Shown here: in pieces, positions 12,861 to 25,483 of the stretch
How the letters are laid out: every line of letters starts with the position of its first letter
Position numbering within the stretch: position 1 is the stretch's first letter
Origin: Cyclaneusma minus
Lineage: Eukaryota; Ascomycota; Leotiomycetes; Marthamycetales; Marthamycetaceae
Assembly (NCBI GenBank): GCA_037179335.1
Contig: JAKZHN010000056.1
Coordinates: 78,831 to 142,830, forward strand
Direction of reading: 5' to 3'
Length of the DNA: 64,000 nucleotides
Translations under genes and position numbers: made by a program
The notes under the pieces: model-generated
Told to the model about the DNA's origin: nothing
Seen by the model: the letters and a program-made list of their open reading frames with translations, nothing else
Database searches by the model: none

Positions 12861-12902
12861 TAATTATGCTAAAGTATATTGATAATTATAACCTATTTAA
12901 AT

Positions 12903-13075
12903 TTAATATAGGCTGGACCTTTTAAATGTATTATATTTAAAAAAAGATTATTTTGGAATTTAAAAATATTATACATTTCTCCCTCGCTTATACATACAAG
13001 GGTGGCGTGACCCCTTGTATATAACCAGGGTATTTTAGCAGGGGGTTAATTCGAACCATTAGGAGGGCATTTTAA
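12903..13075 (-). repeat. LTR-like direct repeat, right copy (less mutated)
   Basis: The same unit as 7384-7555 but with more G and C kept, for example CAAGGGTGGCGTGACCCC where the left copy reads CAAAACTAATATAACCCC. By minus-strand orientation this is the 5' LTR. Confidence 0.75.
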
Positions 13076-13380
13076 TAGCTTAATATTAAAATTGCTAAAT
13101 ATAATGATTTTAAATTGATTTTAAATAAGCTTTAATAAGGTATTATTATATCTATAATTTATAATTTATAATTATAATTATGATTATAATTATAATAATT
13201 TTATATATTTGTCCGTATTTTCTAAAGCCTTATATAATATATTTAAAAACTAGCAATAAAAAAATTGCAAAGCTTATAATTTATATTTTTATTGCAAGCT
13301 TCCCGGCTATATTATCCAAGAATATAATAAAAAAAAGCAAGCCAATATTAGGAATAGTTGGGGTAAATTTGAAAATTATA

Positions 13381-13450
13381 ATAATGGATTTAAAGGCCAT
13401 AGTAATGAATTTAAAGGCCGTAATAATGGAAATTAAGGCTATAATTGGGG
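13381..13450 (+). repeat. short tandem repeat (about 24 bp)
   Basis: Three imperfect units of ATAATGGATTTAAAGGCC.. type, giving the repeated peptide MDLKA/MNLKA/MEIKA in the open frame that covers it. Confidence 0.6.
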
Positions 13451-14164
13451 AAAATATAAAAATAGTGGCCGTAAAAAATATTAAAATCGCTTTTATATTT
13501 TGAATTAAAAGAATATTATTAAAATGGAAATTTTAAGCAAATTCCTTTTGCCGCTATTTATAATAACCAAAGGCCGGAACATGAATTTGTTTTAGCTTAA
13601 TTTTCAATTAAAAAAGTTTATGGAATTAATTATAAATTAATATAGTATTTTTATAGTTTTAATGCTTAAAAAATAATGCTTTATTGAAATTATAATTTAA
13701 TAAAAAAGATTGATTAATATTAATTAATATTCTATTGTTTCTTAAACGTATAATTCTTTTTATAATTTTTATAATTAATAATAAATATTTATTAATTGGC
13801 TTTATTAATTGGGATTTTATTAAAAAATCTTATTTGCTTTTATTATAATCTTTTAAATGAAGGTAATTAATATTAGCTAATAGCAAGCTAGCTTTATTAA
13901 TTATAGAAATTCTGGTTGCGAAAATCGTTATTGATAATTATATCAAAAAATGGGTATTTTTTTAATAAGATTATTGTTTTTAATTTTAATAATTTTTGGG
14001 TTTTTATAATTGGAATTTTATAATTTTAATATTAATTAAATAAAAAAGATCTTTTATTAAAAAATTAAAAATTATATTAAAGCATATTTTTTATGTGGAT
14101 ATTAATTAGTATTATATTTTTTTAAAAAAACAATATTTTTATTAAAAAACCCAATATTATTTTA

Positions 14165-14400
14165 AAATAATTATAAAATAAAGCAATTTTTAAGCCGATA
14201 TTTTTTATATTTTTTAAATTGGTATTTTTTATATTAAATAGGTTAATTTCTAAATGGATATTTTCTATATTTTTAAGCCGGTATTTTCTATGTTAAATAG
14301 GCTAATTTTTAAGCGGATATTTTTTGCATTTTTTAAAATATTATTTTTTATATTAAATAGGCCAATTTTTAAACGGATATGTTTTATATTTTATTTATTT
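14165..14400 (+). repeat. tandem repeat of about 60 bp, roughly four units
   Basis: The block TTAAATAGG is found at about 14234, 14293 and 14353, each followed by TTAATTTyTAAryGGATATTTT; a more decayed unit precedes them. Unit length is 59-60 bp. Protein-like open frames here are by-products of the repeat. Confidence 0.7.
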
Positions 14401-17400
14401 ATTAACCTTTTTTATACCTTATTAATTATAAAGGATAATAATAAAAAATTAATATACTTAGGAATAAAAAGTATTTCTTTTAAAATTAATTAGATTTTTA
14501 TTTTAAAACAAAAATTTCATATTATTAAGAAAAATCCGAATTTGAAAAAACCCATAATAAAAGCCTATATAATATGCAATAGCCTTTTAATTTTTTTTAC
14601 CCCGCTAGAAAAATAATAAATAAAATCCGTATTATTATTAAAAAAATAGAAAAGGCATTATTTTTACTATTAAATATATCCGTTTATACTTTTTAGCTAA
14701 TCTTATTAATTTAAAGGTTTATTATAGCAAAATGCTTATTAAAACTAATAATTATAAAACAGTAATTATAAATAAAGCCTTTTATAAAAAGGTTTTTAAT
14801 ATAGTAAATTAAATATATAATAAACTAGTATATTTAGCCTTAGCTATATTATATAATGGCTTTTTAATTTTTATAATTATGCCTTTTCAATGTTTGGCGG
14901 TTATGTTTTTGGGCAAATAGCAATAGATTTTTTTATTTAGGAAATTATAAAATTGAATATAAAATTGAATAATATTTCAAAGCTATAATTTATAAATTTT
15001 ATTATTATATGAATTTTTAATAGTAAATAGAAATGGGCTAAAATAGAGTATTAGTCGTTGGCTGAATTTTTGAATTATAAAAGACTAAATAAAAGTTTGT
15101 TTTTTACCAGTATTCCTATGGCTTTAAACGACCAGTTTTAATTTTTTATGGGAAATAATTGTTTTGTTTTAATATTTTTAACTATTTTAAATTTAAAGAT
15201 TTTGTTTTTTAAAATAATGAAATTGGCTTGAATAAATTTAAATACTCCAATATTCAAAAATCCAAATATTTCAATTTTCTTAGAATTTTTAAATGGCTAA
15301 TTTAAAATAGTAATTTTGCCATCTTTTTTTTAAAAAAAAACAGCTAAATTTATATTAATTTGTTTTAGTGGTTATAAATACTTTAAATTCTTTTTTTCTG
15401 TTTTTTATAATATATATAAAAGTATTTGCAATTATTTGATTAATTTTCTTATTAAACAAATATTGATTTTTGGGTTTTGTACGCTTTTTAAATAGCTAAA
15501 AGGGATTATTAGCAGGAATTGGCTTTAGGAAATATTTCCTTAGGTATTTATAAGGTCGTTTGGCAAATTGCTTGATTTTCAAAATATCCGCATTATTATT
15601 AAAAGCTTTATTTTAATTCTTTTAATTAAAGTTTTTTTAAATAGGCTAATTTTTAATTTCCAAAGCAATTTTATTATTAACTAGTATAATTGCTTTTGGA
15701 AAGGCTATTCTAGCTAATTTAAAAAATCCAAAATCAATATTATTTTTTTCTGAAATTATAATTAATTTTAAATTAACTTTGGAATTATCAAATCTAAAAA
15801 ATCTTTAATAATATTATTTTTAATAATTAAATAGGGCCTAATTAATATCGATTTAAATATTTTTGAATATTTGGATATTTTTAAAATACAATTATAAGCA
15901 TTTTTTAAAAAGCTTAAATAGGCCAATTCAGCTATTGTTTTTTCTATATATTAAAATTTTGGAATTCAAAAATAACTTTAATACAATTAATATATTAAGG
16001 CTATTTTTAGCATATAAAGCTTTTTAAATTAATATTTTAATATATATTTTTTAATTTTTTTTAATTCTTTTAATGATTTTATAAATGGCTTGGGCTTTTT
16101 TAATTATAAAGGGAAATAATGGGAAATTCTAGATAATTTTGAAATAAGTTTTATATATTAAAAGGATGGGCATTAATTCGTTAAAGCCGGCAATATTATT
16201 TAAAATTTTAATAATTATTTAAAAAATAAGTTTCAAGGTGTTGTTTTTTAATTTAGCCTTTATAATAATATAAGCTTCTTTTAAAAAAATTATTTTGCCA
16301 ATACTATAATATACTTTAATTGGGATTGAATTATACTAAATTTCCAATAAGTTAGCGTTTTATTTGAATTTTTAAAAAGCGACTTTATTTTTAGCGTTAT
16401 AGCGAATAATATTTGGTGGACTTTAATATATATTAATTTATATTAATATAATTGTTTTTTAAATATGTTTTAATTTTATGGATTTGAGAAATTTGGCGGC
16501 GTTATAAAAAGTGCTATTATTAATAATATAAAGAATTTTGTATTTTTTAATCCAGATTATATTTATAGTAATTAAATAATTAAATTTGAAATTTGTTTTG
16601 ATTTTGAACTTGAATTATTTTGGCAATTTGCTATTTAATTGGCAATGATTGCAATATTTGATTAATTTTTTTTTGATTTTTTGGAATTAAATTGGTATTT
16701 AGCTTTTTGCAGAAGTTTGGCAAGTCTTTTAATAATTGGATGGCCGAACTTTTTATATAATTAATAGAGTTTAGATTTATTTAAATAATACTAAATAATT
16801 GGGTTTTTTAAATTAGAATATTTTTTCAAATTGTTAAATTTAATTTGAAGGCTATTTATATTTCTTTAATATATTAGAAAAAAAGTATTAGCTTTGCAAA
16901 TATAAAATAGAATTATTCTAAATGGCAATTCTAGAATGATAGCTTTTATAATGCTAAGCTTTTCAATTTTAAATATAATACGGGCTTGGCCAGTTTTGCT
17001 AGTATTTAAATGAATATTAGAAACCAGCTGTTTTAGAGCTTAAATTTAAATATAGCCAGTTGTAAAAATATATAATGCTTTAGTATTAATTATGATTTTT
17101 TAAAAGACTTTTAAAAAAATACCAATTTAAAAAGATAAATATTTAGCCTTGAATAAATTTTATAGAATATTAAATAATTATTTGCTTATTTAAAATTAGT
17201 TTATAAAAACCTTGGCTTTAATTTTGGCTTTGGAATATATATATAGGGTAATAAATAATTGTTTATTTATTTAGAGTTATTTTATAAAAGTTATAACTAG
17301 TAATTGCATATTTAATTGATTGCTCGATAAAAAGGAAAACCATTTTCGGTCCGTTAACCGGGCTCTAAATTATTATAAAGCTCGTAAAGCTTATTGTTTT

Positions 17401-20079
17401 CTTTTGATTTTGATTATTTTTAAAAATGTTTTTTCAACTAAAATTTTCAATTATTTATTTTGTTTTATTAGAATTGTTATTCATTTTATTTGAGTATTCA
17501 GATTTGTTTTTGTTTTTGTATTTAGGCAAAAAAATATATAGAGCATTTTCGGTATAAGCCCTGTTTTTTTTATATAATTGTTTTTTAGGTATAAAAATTA
17601 ATGGATTATAGTTTTTGAATTAATATTCGGGATTTCTATAGATTTAGTAGTATTTGATTGAATATTTTAATTTGCTAGAGCTGAATTTGTTATTGAATTT
17701 GCCATTGCTGAATTTTAATTGATTCTGGAATTTCTGATTGGATTTGGAATTTTGATTGTTTTTGAAATTGCTTTGGCTAGAGTAATTCTAATAGTCCGGA
17801 TTTTTATTATAGGTTCTATTTAAATAAAAGCCTAAAAAAGTTTTATTTTGAATACGAATTGAAAATTAAAAGTACGTATAAACTTTTTTAAATATTTCAG
17901 CGTTTTTTATTAAAATATATTTGCATTTCTTTATATTTTTGCAAATATTTATTAATTAATTTTAAGGTTTTTCTCTTTTTAATAAATAGCATTAAAACTT
18001 TGCTAAACTTTATATAGAGTATTAATTAAAACCTCCAAATATTTAATTTTGGATCTTTCAATATTCTTTTTTTTTAAATTTGTATTTTTTTACAAATTTA
18101 AATACTTTTAACGGCAATAAATAGTTTTAAAGTATTTTTTAATTATAGTGACTATGGTTTTAACATCCAAAATTTTACTAAATATCTTTGTTTAAATAGT
18201 GATTAACTGCTTTATGTTTTAATATATTAAAATAAATATAATAGAAATTATTTTAAAAAAATGCCAAATTTGGCAATATAACTTATAAAAATAACAAATT
18301 TAATTTTAAATATATTTTATATAATTCTGGTGTATTTTAAATTAAGATTATAAATATGAACTTTGGCCAATTTAAATACCAATTTAAAAATAGTAATATT
18401 TATAAAAATATAATAGCTATTAATTATATTAGATAATAGTATTTAATTCAATCGCTTTATTAAATTAATATAATTGAAAAACTTTACATATACATATTAA
18501 TTTGGGGAAAAAACTATAATATGCTATATTGTAGATTGGCTTATACTATGCCGTATTAAACAAGCATGCTATATTATAATATTAATTATACTATGCCAAA
18601 AATCTTAAAATAGGCATATTTAATTTTAAAATTTAATTTATTAATATTAAGGTTAATAGAATTTATAATGTTTTGCAATTTCTGCATATTTTAAACGCTG
18701 AGAATATTGTTTAAAAACTTTAAATTTGCTATTTAAAAATAAAAGCCGTTTTTAAATTTCTATTATTTTTTAATTATTTTTGCAAATTATTTAGCTATTT
18801 TTGGTTTTATAAAAGCTTTGTAAAATATAAAACAAAACCCTTATTTATTTGTATATTATAAAATATTAGCCAATTTTTTAAAAAGCGCTGGATATCTTTA
18901 TCTGCCTTAGTAAATAAAATTTAATTGAAATTGTTAAAGGCATTTTTAAATCCAAGCTATAATGTTTTATTTTGCTATTCCGCCTTTTTAAAGAAGCCAA
19001 TTTTGAATTTTTTTTTTAAAAATTTTGTTTTATATAGGTCTCAGGGTTTTTTAAATTTAAATTAGCAAAAGAAAAATCCTTTTAAATAGCGGGGCTTTTA
19101 ATTATAATTAATTTTTTTAATTTAAACTTGGAAAAAATAAAAGCTAAAATATTAAATGCTTTATAAATATCCGTTAGAAATTAATATTAGCTATAGCTGA
19201 AAAATTCAATTAATTTAATAATTTTTGTTTTAATATTGCATTGGAAATTGGCGCAATAATAGAATTTTAAATAACGGGCTTTAAAATTATAAATGGAGCT
19301 ATAAATATTATAGTTTTTAAAGCTGGAAAAATTGGATTTTCTAAAATTGCAAAAATTGCGCTTTTTAAAATTGCAAAAAAGATTGCAAAAATTACGCTTT
19401 TTAAAATTTCAAAAATTGAAATTGTAAAAAGAAAGGTATTTATAATAGTAAAAGGCGGGAATTCGAAGTATTAAAAAATGGAATATTTAAAATAATAAAG
19501 AACGAAAAAAAGAAAAAGGGGTTTAAAGGCCATTGGCAGGATAGATTTGGAATTATTTAAAATTGCAAAAAACCTTGCAAAATTGCAGGCGCAAATTTAT
19601 AAAATACAGATTTGAAAAGCGCAAATTTATAAAAGATAAATTTAAATGCTTTAAAGCTGCAAAATAAAATAAAAAAACTTCAAAATTAAAATTTTGAAAA
19701 ATTTTGCAGCTAGGAATAGCTATTGCAAAAAAAGAAAAAGGGGCACAGCTATAATTGGAATTGCGAAAAGAATTGCGGAAAGTTGCGCAATCTGGAGGGC
19801 GGGGTGTTTTAAAATTAAATAGCTGCGTAATAAATATAAATTGCTAATTTTGAATTGTGTAATTCCTATTTTTATTAAGCAAAGCAATAATTAATTGGTT
19901 TTTAATTTTTAAATTAATTATACAAATTCTATTTTTATTAGCCAAAGCAAAATTAAAATAAAAATTGTTAGTATAATTAAAAGTGCCGCGTAAATTCTAT
20001 TTTTATTAAGCAAAATTCTTTTTTTCAAAAAACAATATAGCTATTTTATAATCCTTTAAAAAAGAATTATTAATTAGTA

Positions 20080-20300
20080 TTTATTCCTATAAAATCAGGG
20101 TAATGCATATATAAAAATAATAAATAAATTATATTAGCTATAAAAAAGGAAAAATAGCTAAAAGGCCGCTGAAAAGCTATAAATAATCTTTATAGCTGGC
20201 GCTAAGCTAATACTAATGTCCCGGGCACGGGGCTCGCGCCCCGGGCATAGGGCGCGTGCCAAGCATATAACACGCGCCCGTGGCCTTAGGCAGGGATCCA
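20080..20300 (+). repeat. GC-rich patch inside the AT-rich island
   Basis: Bases 20219-20296 are strongly GC-rich (CCCGGGCACGGGGCTCGCGC.. through CACGCGCCCGTGGCCTTAGG) in an otherwise nearly pure A/T region, and include a small perfect hairpin CGGGGC-TCGC-GCCCCG. The AT-rich lead-in (20080-20215, including AAAGGAAAAATAGCT and GGCGCTAAGCT) resembles the direct repeat at 31832-32049, so this may be another copy of that family or a solo LTR. Gypsy pol sequence begins immediately after it. Confidence 0.6.
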
Positions 20301-21520
20301 TACAAAAATAGCTAAACCATTAAATAATTTAATTCAAAAAAAGAGAAATAAATATAGGAAAAAGCTTAATAAAATGCCTTTGATAAATTTAAGCAAGCAT
20401 TTGTTTTTGTCCTAATTTTGGCCTTTTTTAATTATAGCAAATATATAGTTTTGAAAACAAATGCCTTAAATTATATTTAAAAAGGAGTATTTTTTAATAT
20501 AAAAATAATAGTATTTTGCGCCCTATGGTTTATTTTTTAAAAATTTATAATTTTGCTAAATGCAATTATAAAATTTATAATAAGGAATTTTTGGCTATAA
20601 TTAAATATTTGGAAAAATGGAGATTAGAAATTTGAAAATTATTAAAGAAAATGGAAATTTAAATTGATTATAATAATTTGAATTATTTTATAATAATAAA
20701 GCAGCTAAATTAAAAATAAGTCTATTGGTTTGAATTTCTTTTCGGCTTTAATTTTAAAATTATTTATAAATTTGAATTTTAAGCAATTAAATTAAATGCA
20801 TTAAACAGGCTTTTAAAAGACCAATTTCAATATATTAAAAATAAAAGGCTGAAATATAAATTAAAAATATTATTATCGAAATTTAGATTTTTATTTAAAG
20901 CCTTATATAATTTAATAACGAAAGAAATTTACCTTGCTCCAATATTAATTCCAAATTTTAAAAGGGATTTAAAAAAAACCTATTAGAATTTTTTTTAAAT
21001 AAGCCTATAAAATATTAAATATTGCAATATTTGCGCTAATAGCTCTAAGAAATAAGAATTTTAAGACCTGGTTAAAAAAATTATATTTGATTTTTAAAAA
21101 ATAAATATTTGATTTTTTTATTTGAAAAAAAAGGATTATATTAAAAGGTTTAAAAAATGGACCGGATATAAATACCCTTTAATATATTTAATTTGGTAAT
21201 TTAAATTATTTATATATATTATTTAATAGCCTTAGCCGGATATTTAGGAAAAATTAAAATTTTAGCCAATATTAGCCAATATTATTAATAGCCAAGAATA
21301 TTAAAGAATATAGTAAAACATATTAAGAAATGTAAATTTTATAATAGAATTAAAGCATTGAAATTATTATTTCCAAGATGATTGCAATCCCTATTAATAT
21401 TATTTAAAATTTGATTAAATATATTTATGGATTATATTATCCATTTGCAACGCCATTTTTTATCGCTAAAAGGGCCTGGTGCTTTGCTATCGCTAACCTA
21501 TTGCGGACCAATTATAAATA
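20300..21520 (+). pseudogene. Ty3/gypsy pol remnant: RNase H and integrase
   Basis: Plus-strand translation, with stops, gives gypsy pol motifs in order. First comes a scrap of the RT end (IAKPLNNLIQKK, family: IAKPLTDLTKK), then RNase H (NYKIYNKEFLAIIKYLEKW, family: NYDIHDKELLAIVRALEEW). The integrase zinc-binding region follows (LAGYLGKIKILANISQYY**P, family: LAGHPGRxKTLxxIxxxYYWP; then KKCKFYNRIKA, family: xxCxxCQRxKA). The start of the catalytic core (NIFMDYI, family: ISMDFI) comes last. The zinc-ligand His is Tyr, the second Cys of the pair is Tyr, and conserved Trp codons are TAA/TAG: C/G to T/A changes as expected from RIP. Anything upstream of about 20300 is not recognisable as RT. 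Confidence 0.8.
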
Positions 21521-24105
21521 AAAGCCCCTGCTTTATACCTGCTTGCAATATACGCAATAGCTATTAAGTTTTTATAATTGGCGCCGCAATAAATTAGCAA
21601 TATGCTTTTAATAAGCAATTTTTTATTTAGCTATTTATAATATATATAATTTGCATTAAGCAGTTTTTTTATTTTATATATATTTAAAGGCTTATAAATT
21701 AATATAAATTCAAGGCCATTTATTATTATATTTAAAAATATAAAATATAGTATAATATTTAAAATAAAATATTATCGTTTTTCAGCTATAATAAGATTCC
21801 AATATTTATATTATAATAGCCTTATTTATATTTTTTTGCATAGCCGCTTTTTTTTATATTTTTGCGGCTAGAATTGCGCTTAGTATATTTTGCGCTTTAA
21901 TTAGCAGCCGCTTTTTTAGCCTTTTTGGGATTAAAGCTTTATTCGGCGTATTTTTATTGCCCGTTTTTTTAAGATATGCTTTTTTTATTTTTTTCAGCTT
22001 TTTTGCTTATTATATTATAATTTTAATCGCCGCTCACTTTTTTTAAATAAAAAGAAATTTAATATTGGTTTTAATTAATATAATTATTAATATATTGAAG
22101 CAAGGTTATATTCATAATATTATTAAAATTCCCGAATATAATAGAAATGCTTTATATTATATTTTTTAAATTGTAAAATCAATATATATTTAAATTATTA
22201 TTTGGTTTATTAAATGGTTTATTTAGCTTAATTATTTTATATATAAAATTTAAAACTTTATTTTTATTTTTAAATCTATAAATACTAATAAATATATTTA
22301 TATAGCTGCAAAACCTATATTTTTTATTATTAACAATTCTTTTTAAATTATGAACTCTTATAATAATTGTTAGCTTTCCTATAATTTTATTATTTAACAC
22401 CCTTTATTCAATTTCTTAATCCAATAATAATTTTTTTAAGTTTTTTTTAAGTTTTCTTTATTTTAGCGTATAATTTGTTTTTTAAATCCGTTTGCAATAT
22501 TTACTTGCTTTATATTTTTGAAAAAAGCAAAAATTAAATAGGATATTACCGCATTTAATTTAAATTAATAAAGCATTTATAAGCATTAAATTTTATTTAT
22601 TTAATATTATTTTTTTCTTTATAATTTATTTTTTTATTATTTATTCCTTTACGCTTTCGCTGGATAAATAAAGCAAATATATTATAAAAATTAATAAGCC
22701 CTAAATATTGCTTTTTTAAGCCTGCTATAATTATGCTTTTTATTTGAAATCCCATTAAATCTAGCTATTAATATTGCGTTTTATTTAATATACCCTAGTT
22801 AATTTACTTTAAATTTACTAATATTAATCCTATATATATTGATTAATCCCTAGTAATTTTTTTAAGCTTAGGCTTTTTTAGAAGCAATTTTATATATAAT
22901 TTATTATGGCCCAAAAAAGCTTAAATTTTAATTTATTTTAAATGTTTCCCAAAAACCTGGTTCTTTTAATTATTATTTTTATTTAAATATTTCCAGCCTA
23001 TTTTATTTATTCTATATATTATTTTAAAAGGCTCAATATTAACGCCTTTTAAAATACCATATTTTTAAATATATAGCATATAATAATATAAGGTATAAAA
23101 TATTAAATAATTAAATTTTCCTAGTATAGGTTTTACCCTCGCTTTATATTATACTATAAAAAACCGCTTTATAATATTAATTTAATAAATTATATAATAA
23201 AAATATTTTAGTATTTAATTATTATATAAAAGATAATACATAATTGTTACAAAATCAATTACGATTTAAATATAATATATAATATCCGGCGATAGCTTTA
23301 ATAATAGCGCAATTATTAGCAGAAAACTTTTCCTAATTTATTATTGCTTTTGTTTGCTATTATAAAATAGCGCTGTATAAAAGCCAATGCTTTAGTTTAA
23401 TATAATTTAATATTTAAACAAATTTTCTATTAAATTAAATTGTTTTTATTATTATTATATAAAATATTATTTTTATTTAGCTTTTTTTTTGCTTTAGCTT
23501 TGGCTTACTTTATTATTGCAATTTTATTAATATATATTTTTATTGCAATTTTAATATTTTTAAGCATTTTATATATTATATTTTTATAGAATTTATATAA
23601 TATATTTATTATTATATATTTATTAATTACGTTTTTTTTAAATACGCTCGCGTTTTTATTTTATAATTTAATTTTGCATTAATTTATAAATCTATAAAAA
23701 CTATAAAGAATTTAAAAATAATAATAATTTTGTTTTTAATATTTTATAAATTAGGTATTGCTGATTTATTTTTATTTTTATAATAAAAACGCAGCAATGC
23801 CACGCACTATTAATATAATAAATTATTATACCCGTTTAAAATAATTGTTTTAATATTAGAAAATATTAGTAATTTTCATATATATATATATATATATTAT
23901 TTACAATATATTATAATTTGATTTTATAGCTAAATCTATTTATAGCCTTTTTTTATATTAATATAAAAACTTAAAATATATTTAAGCAAAAATATAGCAG
24001 GTTTAATTTAATAATATTAAATTCCCTAAATTAAATTTGTAATAATTATATATACCAATTATACCGCCGCATCTTTTATAAAGATTAACATTTAAGTTTT
24101 CTTTA

Positions 24106-24202
<97 letters not shown>

Positions 24203-25483
24203 TGCATTACTAAATCTATAATTTATAATTTGTATATTTTATTATATATCCGTATAGGATTTTCCTTAAATTGGTTTCTTTACTTTTTTGTTAAAGCCTA
24301 TACCAAATTGTTTTTAAATAGCGTATAATCTAATAAAAACCTTAAATATGCCTTAATAAATCAATATTTTATTAATAGCTTTTTTTTATAATAATATTTT
24401 CAAGGCCCAGCTTTTTTATATTCAGACTTAATTTATTCTATTTTAATTTATTGCAAATAATTTTATAAAAAGTAAAACTAATTATTTACTAAATATAATT
24501 TGCAATTTTAATTTTAATTTTTATATCCAAAATTTCCAGCTTTAAAAGTTCGTTTATATGTTTTTTAATTTAATTTATATTAATTATTTAGCAATAAACA
24601 TTATAATTGTCCTTAAATAAAAATAGCTTTTACCAATTTTTAAATTTGATTATTAACCTTGTAAATATAAATAGCATCTTTAATTGTTTTAGCTTTTTAT
24701 TTTAAAATTTAACTTTTATAGCAACTCGAATTTTCGCAGTATTTTCAAATTTCTTAATTATAATTTTATCCTTAAATAATATAATTATTTATTTTTTGCT
24801 ATTTAATATTAAAACAGCTTTTAATCTTTTAACTTGATTTTTATTTTTTAATAAAGGAATATTCTTATTATTTATAAGATTCGTATTTCTTTTTATATAT
24901 TATTCAAAGCTTTAAAAGCAATAGTATTTTTAATAAAAAAGAATCTTTTTTATATTAAGCTTTATAAGCATTTTTATATTTGGGAAATTTTTTTAGCTAA
25001 AGCTATTAAAATATAAAAACTTATTTATTATTATTCAGGTTCTTATTTACACCAATTTCCATATTATTATTTATTTTCTTTATTAGGCATTGCTGCTATT
25101 TTTAATATAGCCTTTTATAATGATTTTTATATTATATTAATTTGAAATTGCTTTTAAATAAATAGTTATAGCCTTGGTAAATAATCTTTAAATAATTCAT
25201 AATATTATTAAATTATAATTAGCAATAATATTAATAAATTCGATTTATTAAATTATTATTATTATATATATATAAATTATAGCTTCATTAAACCTTTTTC
25301 AATCCTAGCCTAAGCGCGCTATATTGCCCAAAATTACCTAAAGTTTAAACTATTTTTTAATATTTGCATTAAAATATTAATTCCTTTTCAACTCGCAATT
25401 TTATAGCAATTTTAAAACCAATATTCTATTTAATTATTACGCGTTTTTCTTATCTTAATTATTACCACAATGGTCAAAAGGAA
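21521..25483. other. AT-rich decayed DNA including remainder of the gypsy element
   Basis: Presumably the rest of the gypsy integrase and its 3' end, followed by unassignable AT-rich DNA. No intact gene seen. The short minus-strand open frame 22179-22400 has no recognisable family. Confidence 0.45.
24108..24202 (+). repeat. (ATA)n microsatellite, about 31 units
   Basis: An uninterrupted trinucleotide run of about 95 bp inside the AT-rich island. Confidence 0.95.

Larger units (their letters stand above)
7384..13075 (-). mobile_element. Ty1/copia-type LTR retrotransposon, RIP-degraded
   Basis: Two direct repeats of about 175 bp (7384-7555 and 12903-13075) lie about 5.5 kb apart, the size of a copia element. 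Between them, on the minus strand, are reverse transcriptase motifs of the copia type (see the 8690-9200 entry), so the right repeat would be the 5' LTR and the left one the 3' LTR. Exact LTR ends, primer binding site and target duplication could not be fixed. Stop codons throughout show that it is dead. An open minus-strand stretch at 10347-10691, Lys/Ile-rich, lies within the expected gag/integrase part, but I could not assign it. Confidence 0.75.
13076..20080. other. AT-rich decayed transposon DNA
   Basis: No intact gene. Open stretches at 13180-13503 and 14254-14493 are by-products of internal tandem repeats in low-complexity DNA. Around 17300-17860 the minus strand is Asn/Lys/Ser-rich and could be a gag remnant. 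Around 15110 the plus strand reads SYGFKRPVL, which may be a scrap of a copia LYGLK motif, but flanking motifs do not confirm it. Between 19360 and 19430 there is a short repeat of AAAATTGCAAAAATT. This stretch probably holds one or more further retroelements that I cannot assign. Confidence 0.45.

Noticed and set aside
13180..13503. 107-codon Ile/Lys-rich open frame
   Set aside because: Produced by short tandem repeats in A/T-rich sequence; no domain visible.
15030..15170. possible copia LYGLK-like motif on the plus strand
   Set aside because: Flanking reverse transcriptase motifs could not be found in the same frame or at the expected spacing.
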